Source of the DNA: Humulus lupulus | Taxonomy: Eukaryota > Streptophyta > Magnoliopsida > Rosales > Cannabaceae | Assembly: GCF_963169125.1 (NCBI RefSeq) | Contig: NC_084793.1 | Span: 94,445,071 to 94,509,070 of the forward strand | Length of the DNA: 64,000 nt | Direction of reading: 5' to 3' | Position numbers and translations under genes: made by a program | The notes under the pieces: generated by a model | Database searches by the model: none | Told to the model about the DNA's origin: nothing | The model's input: only the letters and a program-made list of their open reading frames with translations | Shown: piece by piece, positions 24,051 to 37,041 of the stretch | How the letters are laid out: the number at the start of each line of letters is the position of its first letter | Position numbering within the stretch: position 1 is the stretch's first letter

Positions 24051-25361
24051 TAAATGTAGTACCAATGGAGTTCCTAGAGAGCCCAAGTGTACTAGGAGAA
24101 GCAATGGAGGTCAGATTGATTGACATAAGACCAACCTGGATGACTCATATAATGGAATATCTCGCGACTAGAAAGTTACCTGATGACAGAAAAAAGGCGA
24201 GAAACATACTTTATCAAACTCCACGGTACGTAATAGTTCATGGAATCCTATATCGGCGAGGTCATTCATTAACCATCCTATGATGTGTTCTGCCCGAGGA
24301 AGCTAAAACCATTTTGCAAGAAGTACACGATGGTTTTTGTGGAGATCATGCTGGGGGGAAAAACCTGGCGTTGAAGGTACTGAGACAGGGCTATTTTTGG
24401 CCCACTTTAACGAAATATTCAATCTCGTATGTTCAGAAATGCGACAAATGCTAGCATTTCGCCATAGTAGCCCGAGCTGCTCCAGTCGAGCTAACAATGA
24501 TTTCATTCCCGTGGCCATTTGCAGCATGGGGGATTGACCTGATATATGGGAAAATGAGGAGTTCGATATGCAGTGGTGGCAATCGATTACTTCACGAAGT
24601 GGGTAGAATTCGAACCTCTGGCAACCATCACCTCAAAGAGAGTCCTGGATTTCGTGGTGAAGAATATCATCTGTCGATTTGGGCTTCCTAAGAAGATTGT
24701 GTCAGACAACGGGACGCAGTTCGACAGTGATCTCTTCACAAACTTTTGTGAAAGATACGGCATAATGAAGAGATTTTTGTCAATAGCATACCCACAAGCC
24801 AATGGCCAGGTCGAGGCTGTAAATAAGACTCTCAAGGCGAGCCTGAAGAAAAAGTTGGATGAATCCAAAGGATTATGGCCTGAGCATCTCCTGCAAGTAC
24901 TCTGGGCCTACCGAACTTCTCACTGGACCTCCATGGGGCATACTCCTTTCTCACTAACCTTCGAAAGCGAGGCCATGCTTCCAATTGAAGCAATAGTGGC
25001 TACTCACAGGCAGAGGACTTTTGATCAAGAATAGAATAACGAGCTACTTAGCACACCCCTCGATCTGATCGAAGAAAAATGAGAGGAATCGCAATTACAG
25101 CTCGCCCATTATCAACAAAAGATCACTCGCTATTTCAATTCAAAAGTCAAGGGATGCAGACTCGTATTGGGTGATCTGGTTCTTCGGAGGGTCTTTTTGA
25201 TGAATAAGGACCCCAAGGATGGTGTGTTGGGTCCGAACTGGGAAGGACCCTACCAGATTGTAGAACCCTTACGCGAAGGGACTTTTAAAATAGCCTGATT
25301 AAATGGGGAAGTAGTCCCACGGACCTGGAATGCTCTTCATTTAAAAAAGTATTATCAATAA
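24051..25361 (+). pseudogene. pol: Ret2 integrase
   Basis: The region before 24573 is broken, with VHDGFCGDHAGGK for the zinc part. 24573-25034 is an open core with VSDNGTQFDSDLF and NGQVEAVNKTLK, preserving the second D and the E of the DDE triad. A premature stop at 25034 is followed by an alignable tail (LVLRRVFLMNKDPKDGVLG) to the TAA at 25361. Integrase inserts the element's DNA copy; this one is inactive. Confidence 0.87.
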
Positions 25362-25476
25362 TATTACCATCAATGTAAGACTTATTTATAAAAGCCATTT
25401 CAAATAAATTATAGATGGATTATTGAATAACCATATCTTAGTTTTAATATTGCAAGCTCATGTTCTCACATTGTAA

Positions 25477-25517
25477 AAGTAACCAGAAAAGTTTATACCT
25501 TCTGGTTACTTGGGGGG
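25477..25517 (+). promoter_or_regulatory. Inverted repeat plus G6 tract after Ret2 pol (PPT-like)
   Basis: AAGTAACCAGAA (25477-25488) and TTCTGGTTACTT (25500-25511) are perfect 12-base arms around an 11-base loop. GGGGGG (25512-25517) follows at once. The structure lies about 115 bases after the pol stop, the same place as in Ret1. Confidence 0.7.
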
Positions 25518-25559
25518 AACATAACCAAGTTTTTAAGAGAATTAAGCCTACTCGGACAA

Positions 25560-26060
25560 GATTATAGACTTGGAAGCTGGGAGAAATTGATTATTCAATG
25601 ACTTTTTTAAAGCCAGAGTTTTCAATCAACCTAGCACGAACTAAGCTTTAATTTGTCTAAAACCCCGGATATAACCAGGTCCGAAGCTTAGAAGCTTGGA
25701 GAAATTGATTATTCAGCGGCTTTGTAAAGTAGCTGGGAGAAAATGATTTTTCAACGACTTTTTTAAAGCCTGAGTTTTAATTACTAAGGTTTAATTCGTC
25801 TAAAACCCTGGGTATAACCAGGTCCGAAGCTTAGAAGCTTGGAGAAATTGATTATTCAACAGCATTTTAAAGTTCGAGTTTTCAATAAACCTAACACGAA
25901 CTAAACTTTAAAAAGAAACTTTTTTAAACCCTAAATATAACCAGGTCCGAGGCCTGATTCTTAATAGGTATAATGCTATTAAGCTTATTAAAAACCCTGG
26001 ATATAACTAGGTCCGAGGCCTGATTCTTAACAGGTATGATACAAATAGGCGAGCAAATTC
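25560..26060. repeat. Diverged tandem repeat between pol and antisense gene of Ret2
   Basis: Units of about 100-170 bases repeat GGGAGAAATTGATTATTCAA, AGCACGAACTAA and ATAACCAGGTCCGAAGC. The AGCACGAACTAA and CCAGGT elements correspond to parts of the Ret1 repeat at 6827-7410, so this is an older version of the same array. 26061-26329 holds nothing recognisable. Confidence 0.75.
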
Positions 26061-26329
26061 TTGGATACAACTAAGATTGATAAAATCTATCTCGATCTAA
26101 AGTCGATCCTTAAGATTTCGAATGTACAAGAGTCTAAGGATTCATAAACATGAGAAAATAGTAAAGGAAAGACAAATAGATCACAAGTTAGATGTATATT
26201 CAAATAAGAAAAAATATCATCACATCAAAGAGAAAAAACCTCGAGCTAAGACCGAAGGCAATTGTTTAAATCCCAAGGGATTGTTAGAAAATATATGATA
26301 ATGATTACAAAAGAAAATCATAAATAAAG

Positions 26330-29051
26330 TCATTGGGCTCCGTCAGCTCGCCCTGCTGAAGTAACCTCCTCGCTGTCTCCTTCAACTACTCTGGAAGCCT
26401 CACCAGTCTCCGAGGGTTCTTGCGAAAACTGAATCTTGAATTTAGCAAGATACGGATCCCACAGCTCGGGCTCTATAAAGGAGAAATTCCCGTCCTGGTT
26501 CCCAGCAACGGTAAAGCATCTCCTCCATTGTTGACTAAGATAGTCATGCTTCCTCCTTGGCTTTAACCTCAACTTTGATTAGCTTTGCTTTTAGTTCGTC
26601 ATTCTCGGCCTGAGACTGGTTAGCACGGCGATTGGCCTCTGCAGCCTGAGCCTGAATGGCGGACAACGCGGTCTTCGCGGATTGCTCGCCCTCCTGAGAA
26701 GAGATGAGAGCAGCCTTGGCAGCCTGCTCATTCTCCTGAGCAACATTCAGGGTGGCTCTGGCAGCGTTTAGGTCAGCTCAGAGTTCTTTGTTCTTGGCCT
26801 TGACACGAGCTATGCTTTGGTATTGAGCCAAGACAGACTGCAAAATAACGAAGCAAGTTAATAAAAAAATAATAAACATAATAAAGAAAGGTTAGTAGTG
26901 GAAAAATGACTCACAGTGAGGTTCATCCCCATGGCAGACTCGAGGACATCTTTCAGGCATTCCTCTATGGCCCTCAAATCCCTAGCATTGGCCTTATACG
27001 CATGGCCTACCATATGACTCGCTATCTCATATACGATTCCTCGAAAGGCCTCGGGAATATTGTCCAAATCGTGTGGCTCGACCGGTATCCGGACGAGAGG
27101 AATCTCACTTTGGACGGGAGGTTCAGTTTGGATCACTTAGGGGTTTGAGGGAGGCATATGTCGAGGAAGGGGAGGAGGAATTTGTTGGACAGTGATAGTT
27201 GTCACCGAAGCTAGTTCCCAAGCAGTTCTCGCACTTTTACCCTTAAGGGGGGATTATGTGGTACCCCCCCCATTTTAGGGGTGGCCTTCTTTGCCACCCT
27301 GGGCCTTTTCACTACAGGACCAGTTCCGAATCCCCTAGCCTTGAAGGCACTCCTTAGATCGGAAGCTCCTAACGATTCCATATCTTCACCTGAAAAAAGA
27401 GCGAACAGATAATTTAATTCACAGGAGTAATGCTTCATAGGTATTATGAATACAAAAAAAAAAAAAGAGAACAAGGATCCTACCCTTCGAGCTAGGGGAG
27501 GAATTTATTACGATTAGCTCGGGTGTATGGCCCGGGCTAGGCACGACCTCTAACTCTGAGATTAATGGAGGGGAGGGGGAATCTAAGGCTAAGATCTCTT
27601 GGATCCTAGGGGATTCAGGTCCTTCCTCGGGGCTGGATTCATCTACGTACTGCTTGAATCCAAGGGCAAATGCACCCTGGAGTAGAGAAGGCCTGGTCCT
27701 ACAGTTTGTTCCATATTCTTCGAAGATGGAGGACCTTAAGTTTAGGGTGTTATCAACTACAACAATTCCTTTGGGATAGCTATGATCATAGCGTACCACC
27801 AAATGATCCACGCATTAGAGGAGGGTTACGTTTAGATCCGGATCGGTAGGATGTTGGCTAACGAGCTGGTTAGGGTTAAAATGGATTAACTTTAAGCTAG
27901 CAGCAGCCCGATCCAATTCTCTAAAAAGGTATGGGTTACCTTGGCCGGAAGGGCTGGCTTCTGCTCCAGACGCAGCTTGCTCAGGATCAGGCCCTTGATT
28001 GGTTTCGGGAGCTCGTCTTTTTCGCACAAGTGCCCCCACGTCTTCTTCCTCTTCAGTGTCCTCAGTGGCTGGGCTATTGAGAAGAGGGGAGCTCGAGGAT
28101 AACGGGGTGCGGAGCTCGGGTCCTCAGAGCTAATGTTTGACCCTCGCTAATCAATTTGCATGCCAACATGGTGGCATCATTCACGATTTGCCGATAATCT
28201 TTTTCCCCGGGGGGGGGGGGGGGGGGGGACTAGACAAAGTCTCGTACTGACCCCCAAGGGTCACATATTTTCCTGTCCTTGCGAATATAGTTGCACGAGG
28301 AACAAACTCAGTCGGGACATATAAAGAAAATTTACAATGAAAGGAATAAAAATTCACATGCTGAATTCACAAAGATAGAAGACTTACGAGGACGGTTGAA
28401 GTATCAATGTTCACAATTCTTGAACCCATTCGACTTAAAAAATAAATCTTTATAGTCATTTGGGTGGCTGGGAAGCTTGATGACGGAGCTGGAGTTAGGG
28501 AATTTTGTGAGGTAATAAAATTCATCACCTCGTCCTTTCTGGTCAGGACTCGCTTTGAGGCAGAATAAATATAAAATGTCTGCTGGAGTAGGGACCTCCC
28601 ACTCATGCCTCAGAAACAGATATTTTAGTCCTGCCAAAAGTCTATAAGAGTTTGGGGGGAGTTGGAAGGGAGCCAATTTGACGTAGTTCAAGAAATCTAT
28701 GAAGTATTGGTCCAGTGGGAGGAAAGCACCAGCCTTCAGGTGCTCATCACTCCAAGTCCCATAGTCATCTTGGAAGGGGGCACAGCTCCATTCCCCTTCA
28801 AATGCAGGTCGGGCAAGGAGACCGTCAGTTCCCATCTCGATATTATGACTCAAGAGGATTTTGTTCACCTTCCTCTGAGTCCTTGTCTTTGAGACTATGT
28901 GCTTTGCCTCGAAAAAAGCGTTGGGGTCGACGAGGACTTATCTCTCCACCACAGGACCAAAATGTGGGATAGGAGATTCAGAAGCGATCTGCTTGCCTTT
29001 ATTTTTTCTTTGGGTAGATGAGCTCGCGACATTTTTCTTAGGAGGTGCCAT
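26330..29051 (-). pseudogene. Ret2 antisense gene, damaged
   Basis: It is homologous to the gene at 4034-6655. It starts at ATG 29051 (MAPPKKNVAS). Exon 1 keeps AGAFLPLDQYFIDFLNYV and ADILYLFCLKASPDQ. Exon 2, ending near 27483, aligns after a run of 20 G (28209-28228, C on the coding strand) that disrupts the frame. Exon 3 (about 27389-26915) has IPEAFRGIVYE and exon 4 (about 26837-26330) has the coiled coil and tail. The splice borders of exons 3 and 4 (TTTTTTCAG, GTGAGT, TTTTGCAG) resemble those of Ret1. Several stops are present. Same unknown function as the Ret1 gene. Confidence 0.8.
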
Positions 29052-29813
29052 AATTCAGATCGCTTGACGACAAAGCGGCCTAATTAGTAGGCGACCTAAG
29101 ATGGTCTATAACTATGGTCGTGGAGGTACGGAGGATGAAAAGGACTACTTTCGAAGTTTGAAAGTTTATACGAGCTAAACTTTGTAGACTCATGTAATAT
29201 CCTAGGCCACGCGCCTCGATTTCTTAAAATCCCCAGATACTTCGAGATCTGCGTGTCAAAACTGTCAGACCCATTACTTTCCTTTGGGAAGCGGTTTAAT
29301 GCAAAACTGCCTAAGGAATCGTAACCCTTAAGCTACCTAGGTTTAAACCTAGAACCCCTTCGGTTTCGATACCCCAAATAGGTATTCTTCAAACCAATTT
29401 GCCATTAGGGTTCTCCTAGATTAGCCCAGAAAATTACCCAAATTTATGAGTGTCCTATTTCTAAATTGGTTTGGGTTCATTCACAAAGCCTAAACCAAAA
29501 CCCATTTCCTATTGGCACTTAGAAATAGCCTAATGATACTGAACAACGAACATTTTTGAAGTTAAAAGGAAAAATTCATATTGGAAAATGAAGAATAAAA
29601 ATAATTCAAACCAGGGGATGAAATACTTACAGAAAATACATTCGATTAAGAGGAAATGTAGGTATGGCCACTAGAAGTTCCTTGAAAGCTTCTGAAGTTT
29701 TACAAGACGATGAAAGTTTCTGGGGATTCTGGAGAAGAAGAAAGGAAACTTGAATGTTTGAAAAGGGAAATTTTTTGAATGTGAAGGTGGTGAGGTATCA
29801 CGACTGATCACCA

Positions 29814-29821
29814 TATTTATA
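29814..29821 (-). promoter_or_regulatory. TATA box of the Ret2 antisense gene
   Basis: TATAAATA on the minus strand lies about 760 bases upstream of the ATG at 29051, an arrangement like that in Ret1. The rest of 29052-30059 shows no gene. Confidence 0.5.
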
Positions 29822-30059
29822 CGTAAACCACAGAAATCACTCTAAGGCATCCAATTGAGTTAGTTCGAGATCCAAGGGTCAAGGTTAAATAGACCACATG
29901 GCAGCAAAAAGTTGGCATGATAGTTGTTTCAGTCCTCAAAACCCGAACGGATGCCAATTGCAGAAAGCCACGTATCCAATACTCGAGTAGTGGGCGGGCA
30001 CGATTTTATATGGAAGAAGTCGAAAAGCCCCAACTGTGTATGTCAGAAAGTGACGACAT

Positions 30060-30088
30060 CAAGCACGAGTATGAGCTTGGGAGGCAAA
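30060..30088 (+). promoter_or_regulatory. Ret2 polypurine tract with short hairpin
   Basis: CAAGC (30060-30064) pairs with GCTTG (30075-30079) and runs into GGGAGGCAAA, which abuts the 3' LTR at 30089. The G6 run of the other elements is interrupted by one A here. Confidence 0.75.
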
Positions 30089-30169
30089 TGTTGTACCCTA
30101 AATTTAGCACGAGTTCACTTGCCCAACTCGTGTATAGCTGGCAGTTGAATACGTGGAAAGATACCCAAG
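30089..30169 (+). repeat. Ret2 3' LTR, first 81 bases
   Basis: TGTTGTACCC onward matches the first 81 bases of the 5' LTR with six differences. Ret3 interrupts it at CCAAG; the remaining 621 bases are at 41843-42463. Confidence 0.9.
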
Positions 30170-30767
30170 TGTTATCCGAAAAGTAGGCATGGGTGACGTG
30201 GCAGATGTTTTTAAACACGTGGCTGACACCTGGCAGATGATCTATTCGACCATCAACCAGTGAGATTCCCCTGACGTAACATTTGAAGTTTCTATACGAC
30301 CAGCATGGTTGTATACTCCATATATTTAGAGATAATTTTGTACAATTGTAATCATATCCGAGATTATCTCCCATGATCCATGATGATCCGATTATTTAGG
30401 AAAGAATATCTATAACTGATTCATGTAATCCTCCTTGAGCCTATAAATAGAGAGAAAAAGCTCAAGGAAATGACTTTTGGCTGATTTAAGTTTACGCTTT
30501 ACAAGAGAATTAAGGTAATTATCATACGATTGTATTATTCATCTCTCTTAGGTCTGTGAAACTCAGAGAACCCTAGTTCTTTGATCACTCCTTTGAGAAC
30601 CGATATCAATAATAGCTTAAGTGAACATAGGTCATTACCAGTTCTTGGGGCCGAACCACTATAACTTTGTGTGTCGTTTATTGTTTTTAGCCATTAGATC
30701 TATTTCAGCACATCTAGCCACATTAAGCATTTGACTCCGTGTCAGTTGACCAAATCGAGGGTCAACA
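30170..30767 (+). repeat. Ret3 5' LTR
   Basis: It runs from TGTTATCCGA to GGTCAACA. TATAAATAG lies at 30442-30450, a good core promoter for the element's RNA. Confidence 0.93.
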
Positions 30768-30770
30768 TTC

Positions 30771-30788
30771 TGGTGCTTTCATTGAGAG
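30771..30788 (+). other. Ret3 primer-binding region
   Basis: TGGTGCTTTCATTGAGAG starts three bases after the LTR, as in Ret1 and Ret2. Confidence 0.75.
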
Positions 30789-30814
30789 CTTGATACGAGA
30801 TTGTTGAAGCATAA

Positions 30815-32932
30815 ATGGCGAAAACAACAAAGAAGACTAGGTAGGCGGCTGGCGCTGCACCATCTCAACCGCCTCCTCCCCTAAACATGGCTGAAAATGA
30901 GCCACACTTGGAATTTGATGAGGAGGAACTGGACTCTGAGACACTGAGAAATACCCTGGGGGTATTGCAAGATGAACTGGCCAATCTGAGGGCCAGTCAA
31001 GAAAGTGTTGCGGAGATTATGGCGCGGCAGCAACAAGAGATAGAGCGTCAGCGCTAAGAGATAAGTGAAAGACAGGCGGAGATGGACTGTCGTCAGAGGG
31101 AGGCCATGGCAGCCCTTGAAGCAGCCCTGTAGTTGGCTAGGAATCAGGCTGCACCTGCCTCACAGCCCGATCAACCTTCAAATGGGCCACCCCAAAGGGG
31201 TCCCAATCCTAGCCCTCAAATCCAGCCGACGAGCCCTCAAAGGCTCGAACAACCACCAATGCCTCAGGATGATGTCCCACCAAGGGATCCTGAGATGCAA
31301 CCTCCATCCCAGGCTGGTCGTGGCAATCCCCCGCAGCCAAGGCAGAATAGGGCCGGGCAGCAGCCCCATAGTCCTAGACGCCATAGGGGTGAAGAGCCGA
31401 ACCCATCGAGCAGGGGGCAGTGTCCTTCTGGCAACAAGAGGAACTTAGAGATAAGCTCTGCGGTCCGGGGCCCCCCACGGCATGATAATGCACGGGGACC
31501 TACCGACCAATGCAGGCCACCCTCTAACGCTCGGGAAGTTCCAGCCCGAGGGGGCAACCGAGGGGACAGTCGGTCCCACCATAGCCAATCAAGGTTCAGA
31601 GATGGCCATGGTTACAATGAGGCTGACTTAGGCAGAGGTAATGCCAGTCGGAGAAATGAAGAGAGAAGTGGAGGCAGAAGCCCACCACCTAGAGAAGACC
31701 AACAAGAGAGACGTAATGCTGGGGGGCAGCCCAGACAAAACAACGTCTTTAACCGGCTCGGAGCCAGCGAGCAGCGGCGAAGAGATGAAGACTTAAGGGA
31801 TGTACTCAACGACCGCCAGGAACGACACGATGAATACATCCCCCCAGCAACTGAGACCCCGGCGATTCCTGAAGCCATGCAAGCCCAGATAGATGCCCTG
31901 AACCAAGCAGTACAACAACTGGTCGGGGGAAGAACGTCTCATATCGAGTACGACAGGAGAAGAGGCACTCCTTTCGTTTAGAGGATAGCTGTGGCAGAGA
32001 CTCCCAGCAAGTTCAAAATTCCCACACTTCCAAACTTTGATGGGTATGGTGATCCAGTATCTCATGTCAACAAGTTTGAGATACAGATGGACATTCAGAA
32101 AGTGTCCGAAGACGCTCGGTGTATGATCTTTCCTGCAACACTTTCTGATGCCGCACAGGAGTGGTTTTTCACATTCCCTCCTACAAGTATTGTTTCTTGG
32201 GAGATGTTCGTAAAGAAATTTTACGGACAATTCTATGCGGGTCGTGTGCACCCAACTGAGGTGAACCAGCTGGTTGAGATACGCCAGCAAGAAGGAGAGC
32301 CACTGAAGGATTACGTCCAACACTTTATGCGAGCAGCTGCTGGAGCTAAAACAGTGGGAGATGAGGGCAAGATGATGGCCCTAACTGTAGGAGTTAGGCG
32401 TCGTACGCCTTTGTGGAGTAGCCTCAGGAAGCATGGATTTAAGACTACCCAAGAATTCTTGGATCGGGCTGATCGATACATCAAGCTCGAAGATGCCATT
32501 GCCAGCGAGGGAAAGCCCCCAGGCAAAGATAAGGGGTCTGAAGACCCCGCCAAAGCCACCAATGGGTCAAAACCCAACGGCAACAGTAAAGGCAACGGCA
32601 AAAATGGGGGGAAGAGACCCCATAATGAACCTTCCACCTCTGAAAGTAAATGCGCTAAGGGCAACCGTTATGAGCCACGGTTCACTAACTACACTGCCCT
32701 TGTCGAGTCTCGAGCAGAGGTGTACCAGGCCACAAGTTCCAGTGTGCCTTATAAGAGACCCGCTGCCATTCGAAAGGATATTTCGAAAAGAGATACCACC
32801 AAGTTTTGTCGTTTTCATAACGACTACGGACACGATACGAACGAGTGCAACCAGCTAAAAGATGAAATCGAGTTCCTTATCAGACAAGGACACTTAAGGA
32901 GATATGTACGGGCCTCGGGAACTTCCCAATGA
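30815..32932 (+). pseudogene. gag: Ret3 gag
   Basis: One frame runs from ATG 30815 (MAKTTKKTR) to the TGA at 32932, broken by stops near 30842, 31055, 31130 and 31979, most readable as CAG/CAA to TAG/TAA changes. The N-terminal third has a coiled coil (NLRASQESVAEIMARQQQEI) and then a proline, glutamine and arginine-rich region. The capsid-like domain begins TPSKFKIPTLPNFDGYGDP. A zinc-binding segment (CRFHNDYGHDTNECNQL) lies near the C-terminus. The frame continues into the protease. Confidence 0.88.
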
Positions 32933-33868
32933 GAGGCTCTAGATGGCAACGAGCAGGCAGCTACATGCCAACGCTCGCCACCTTTGCAGCCTGATCCCGT
33001 AGCTGGCACTTTACTCACCATCTGCAGCGGCCCGCACCTTGCGAGAAGCAGCGGAAAGGCAAGGGAATGATATGCTCGGACCCTACACCACGACCAGGAC
33101 ATCGAGATGATGATTGTGGAGGACCGGGCATCAAAGAAGGCTCGGTCAGAGGACGGTGAAATAACCTTCTCCGATGGCGACGCCCAGCATGTCCGGTTCC
33201 CACATTCCGATCCGCTGGTCGTGGACGTTCAAATTGCCAATATGATGGTAAAAAGAGTACTAGTCGATACAGGAAGCTCAGTTAACATCCTGTATAAATC
33301 TTCGCTGGAACGCATGAAGTTGTCTGTCAAGGACTTGGGGCCCTACAACCAAACAATTTACAGCTTCTCTAATGAGGGACTTGCTCCAATAGGGTCAATC
33401 AGACTTCCGATAACAGCAGGTACAGTGCCCGCTACCAGGAAATTACTCGCTACTTTCATAGTAGTCGATTGTCCTTCGGCGTACAATGCTATAATTGGAA
33501 GGCCCATACTGGTTGACCTTCGGGCCGTCACATCAATATGGCACCTGGTCATGAAATTCCCAACAGACGCAGGGGTAGGACGCGTGTTGGGAAATCAGAG
33601 GGAAGCAAGGGAGTGCTATAATGCCTCAGTTACTAAGGCCAAGAAGGGAACGTCGAGGAGCACTCCCCCAGAGAGGTTGCAGATGGCCATTGATACACAA
33701 GCCCAATCAGGTGATGAAGTCACCAAATAGGGTGTTGCCCAAAGTGAGGATAGCGAGTTAGATCCTCGCTTTGGGGACTTTGAGGAAGATGTTGGACCTG
33801 TTGAGGACCTCGAGGAGGTCCAGCTTGATGAAGAGTTTCCAACCAGAGTAGTAAAGGTCGGTAAAAAT
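32933..33868 (+). pseudogene. pol: Ret3 protease and linker
   Basis: In frame with gag. The open stretch 33107-33730 holds the active site VLVDTGSSVNILY and the block SAYNAIIGRP, so the protease core looks intact. Stops flank it near 33067 and at 33728 (TAG, likely from CAG). The acidic linker (DSELDPRFGDFEEDVG) leads without a frame change into RT at 33869. Confidence 0.87.
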
Positions 33869-35797
33869 TTGGAAGCCACAACGAAGCACGAACTGGTGGA
33901 ATTTTTAAGGAAGAACCAGGAAGTTTTTGCCTGGTCACATAAAGACATGGCTGGGATAGATCCTGCAGTCATCAGCCATGTCCTGAACATTGACAAAAGC
34001 TTTCCACCTGTGCAACAGAAAAGAAGGCTGCTCGATAAAGACAGATCGAAAGCCTTAAAAGAAGAGGTTGAAAGACTGAAGGAGAATGGGTTCATCAGGG
34101 TGGCGTTTTATCCATCGTGGGTCTCTAATCCAGTACTGGTTCCCAAGCCTAACAACAAATGGCGAACCTGTGTGGATTTCACAGACCTTAATAAAGCCTA
34201 CCCAAAAGATTGCTTCCCATTCCTAAGGATCGACCAGCTGGTCGATGCAACCGCAGGACATGAGATCCTCTCTTTCATGGATGCATACTCAGGATACAAT
34301 CAGATCAGTATGCATCCCCCTGACGAGGATCACACTAGCTTTCGGACCGATACAGGCTTATATTGTTATAAAGTAATGCCCTTCAGATTGAAAAATGCTG
34401 GTGCGACTTACCAGCGATTAGTTAACCACATGTTTAAGGAGTTGATCGGAGTAAACATGGAGGTATACGTGGACGACATGCTGGTAAAGTCGAAAAAGGC
34501 AAAAGGACATGTGAAGGATTTACAGGAGTGTTTCAATGTTTTGAACAAGTATATGATGAAGCTAAATCCTCTCAAATGTTCCTTCGGAGTAGGATTAGGG
34601 AAATTTTTGGGGTTCATTGTCAATTCAAGAGGAATAGAAGCCAACCCCGAAAAGATCAAAGCCCTGATCGACATGAAATCGCCGGTGAAAATCAAAGATG
34701 TGCAAAGTTTGACTGGAAGGATTTCCGCACTTAGTAGATTTATTTCAAAATCGACGGATAAATGCATCCCTTTCTTTAATCTACTAAGAGGCAACAAGAA
34801 GTTCGAGTGGACTGGAGACTGCGAACAGGCTTTTCAAGCCTTAAAAGCCCACATGGCACAACCTCCTGTCTTATCAAAGCCTATAGATGGAAAAACTTTG
34901 TTCATTTACCTGGCGATCACCGAATATGCTGCTAGTGCGGTACTAGTAAGAGAAGAAGAAGGCGTACAAAAGGCAGTTTATTATGTAAGCAAGAGATTAA
35001 TCGGGGCCGAATTGAGATATCCTCCCATCGAAATATTAGCTTATTGCTTAATTTTGGCCTCAAGGAAGTTATGTCCTTACTTCCAAGCCCATCCCATCAC
35101 AGTCTTAACTGATCAGCCCCTTCGGCAAGTTCTACAAAAACTGGAGGCAGCTGGGTGTTTGTTAAAATGGGCAGTCGAGCTCGGGCAGTTTGATATAACA
35201 TATTCATCGCGAGCAGCAGTAAAAGGACAAGTCTTGGTTGATCTCATCGCCGAATTTACTGAACTCCCAAACAACGAGCAGTACGAAAAACCTAGTGCGC
35301 CTGAGCCCCAAGTTGAAGCTCCTTCGTGGAAGTTATTTACGGACGGATCGTCCAACGAATCTCACGCAGGAGCAGGAGTGATATTGATAACGCCAGAAGG
35401 GCATCAGTTTCACTGCGCTATTAGGTTCGATTTCACCGCTTCAAACAATGAAGCCGAGTATGAAGCCCTACTCGTTGGGTTAAGGTTGGCCAAAGACATT
35501 AGCATAAAGGTGTTGGATATGTACAGTGATTCACAGCTGGTAGTGAATCAAGTCTTGGGGGAGTATCAAGCACGAGGTTTGAAAATGGTGGCCTATTTGA
35601 ATAAAACCAAAGATCTGTTGGCACAGTTTGAGAAATGTACCCTCCAGCAAATACCTCGAGATCAGAATTCAAACGCAGATGCCTTAGCCAAACTCGCGAG
35701 TGCGAAAGATGCTGACACTTTAAATATAGTGCCAGTGGAGCGGCTCTACGCGAGCCGAGCATACGAGCAGTTGAAGCCAGTATGGAGGTACGGTTAG
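33869..35797 (+). pseudogene. pol: Ret3 RT, RNase H and archaeal-type RNase H (open frame)
   Basis: The open frame of 642 codons is in phase with gag and protease. RT motifs are PFLRIDQLVDATAGHEILSF, MDAYSGYNQI and YVDDMLVKSK with the catalytic YVDD present. RNase H has LAITEYAASAVLVREEE. The second RNase H has WKLFTDGSSNESHAGAG, DSQLVVNQVLGEY and NADALAKLAS. A frameshift between about 35740 and 35790 separates it from integrase. This is the best preserved enzyme in Ret3. Confidence 0.92.
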
Positions 35798-37041
35798 AAG
35801 ATACATGGATGGCACCGTACTTGGAGTATCTCATTAGTGGCGTACTACCATCAGATAAAAACAAAGCCAGGACTCTTTAGAGACAGGCTGCTAGATACAT
35901 ACTGGTCGATGGTGTTCTATACCGAAGAGGATACTCCATGCCACTTCTCAGATGTATTACACTAGAAAATGCTAAAGAGCTGATGAAGGAGGTACATGAA
36001 GGCTTCTGTGGAGATCATGCTGGGGGGCAGAGCTTATCGAAGAAGATTCTGAGGCAGGGTTATTTCTGGCCGATTATGAACGAAGACTCGATGGAGTTTG
36101 TATGAAAGTGTGATAAGTGTCAGAGTTTTTCCAAGATCCCACGCGCAGCTCCTAATGAATTAAAGCAGATGCAAAGTCCATGGCCCTTCGCAGTATGGGG
36201 AATCGATTTAATTGGGTCCTTGCCAACAAGAAAAGGTGGAGTAAAATACGCAGTTGTAGCACTCGACTACTTCACCAAATGGGCCGAAGCTGAGCCACTC
36301 GCTACCATAACGACAAAGAAAGTGCTTGACTTTGTCATCAAGAACATTGTTTGCCGATATGGATTGCCTAGAAAGATTGTCTCAGACAACGACACCCAGT
36401 TCGACAGTGACCTATTCACAGACTTCTGCGAGAGGCATGGAATCATCATGAGATTTTCTTCAGTTGCGCATCCACAAGCAAATGGGCAAGTGGAAGCAGT
36501 CAATAAGACACTAAAGGATACCCTGAAGAAAATACTCGAGGAAGCTAAAGGAACATGGACAGAACAGCTACCCGAAGTACTCTGGTCGTATAGAACTTCT
36601 CATTGAACAGCAACAGGTCATACCCCGTTTTCCTTAGCATATGGGTATGAAGCTATGTTGCCAGTCGAGTTAGATCCGCCCTCACATCGAAGAATCACAT
36701 ACGACCAAGACCAAAATAGCCAACTGTTGATGGAGTCCCTAGACTCGGTTGAGGAGAAACAAGAAAAAGCCCAACTCCGAGTAGCTGCGCACCAGCAAAA
36801 AGTCGCCCGGTATTTTAACTCTAAAGCAAAAGAAAGAAAGTTCAACGTCAGAGACTTAGTACTTCGACGAGTTTTCTTAAACATCCGCGACCCGACTGCT
36901 GGAGTACTCGGACCAAACTAGGAAGGACCTTACCAGATTGAAGAAGTCCTTCACCCAGGCACATACAAACTTGCACGCTTAAATGGAGATCTTGTTCCGC
37001 GCTATTGGAACGGAGAACACCTGCGCAAGTATTATCAGTGA
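35781..37041 (+). pseudogene. pol: Ret3 integrase
   Basis: It lies in another frame from RT. The zinc region (HEGFCGDHAGG, KCDKCQ) contains TAG near 35878 and TGA near 36103. The core is open at 36169-36606 with WGIDLIGSLP, VSDNDTQFDSDL (G to D beside the second catalytic D) and NGQVEAVNKTLK. Stops follow at 36606 and 36921, the latter in a position that is tryptophan in Ret2 (GPNWEGPYQ). The C-terminus KYYQ ends at 37041. Confidence 0.88.

Noticed and set aside
31065..33203. Overlapping open frames opposite or beside Ret3 gag
   Set aside because: They arise from the GC- and Arg/Pro-rich gag sequence in other frames.
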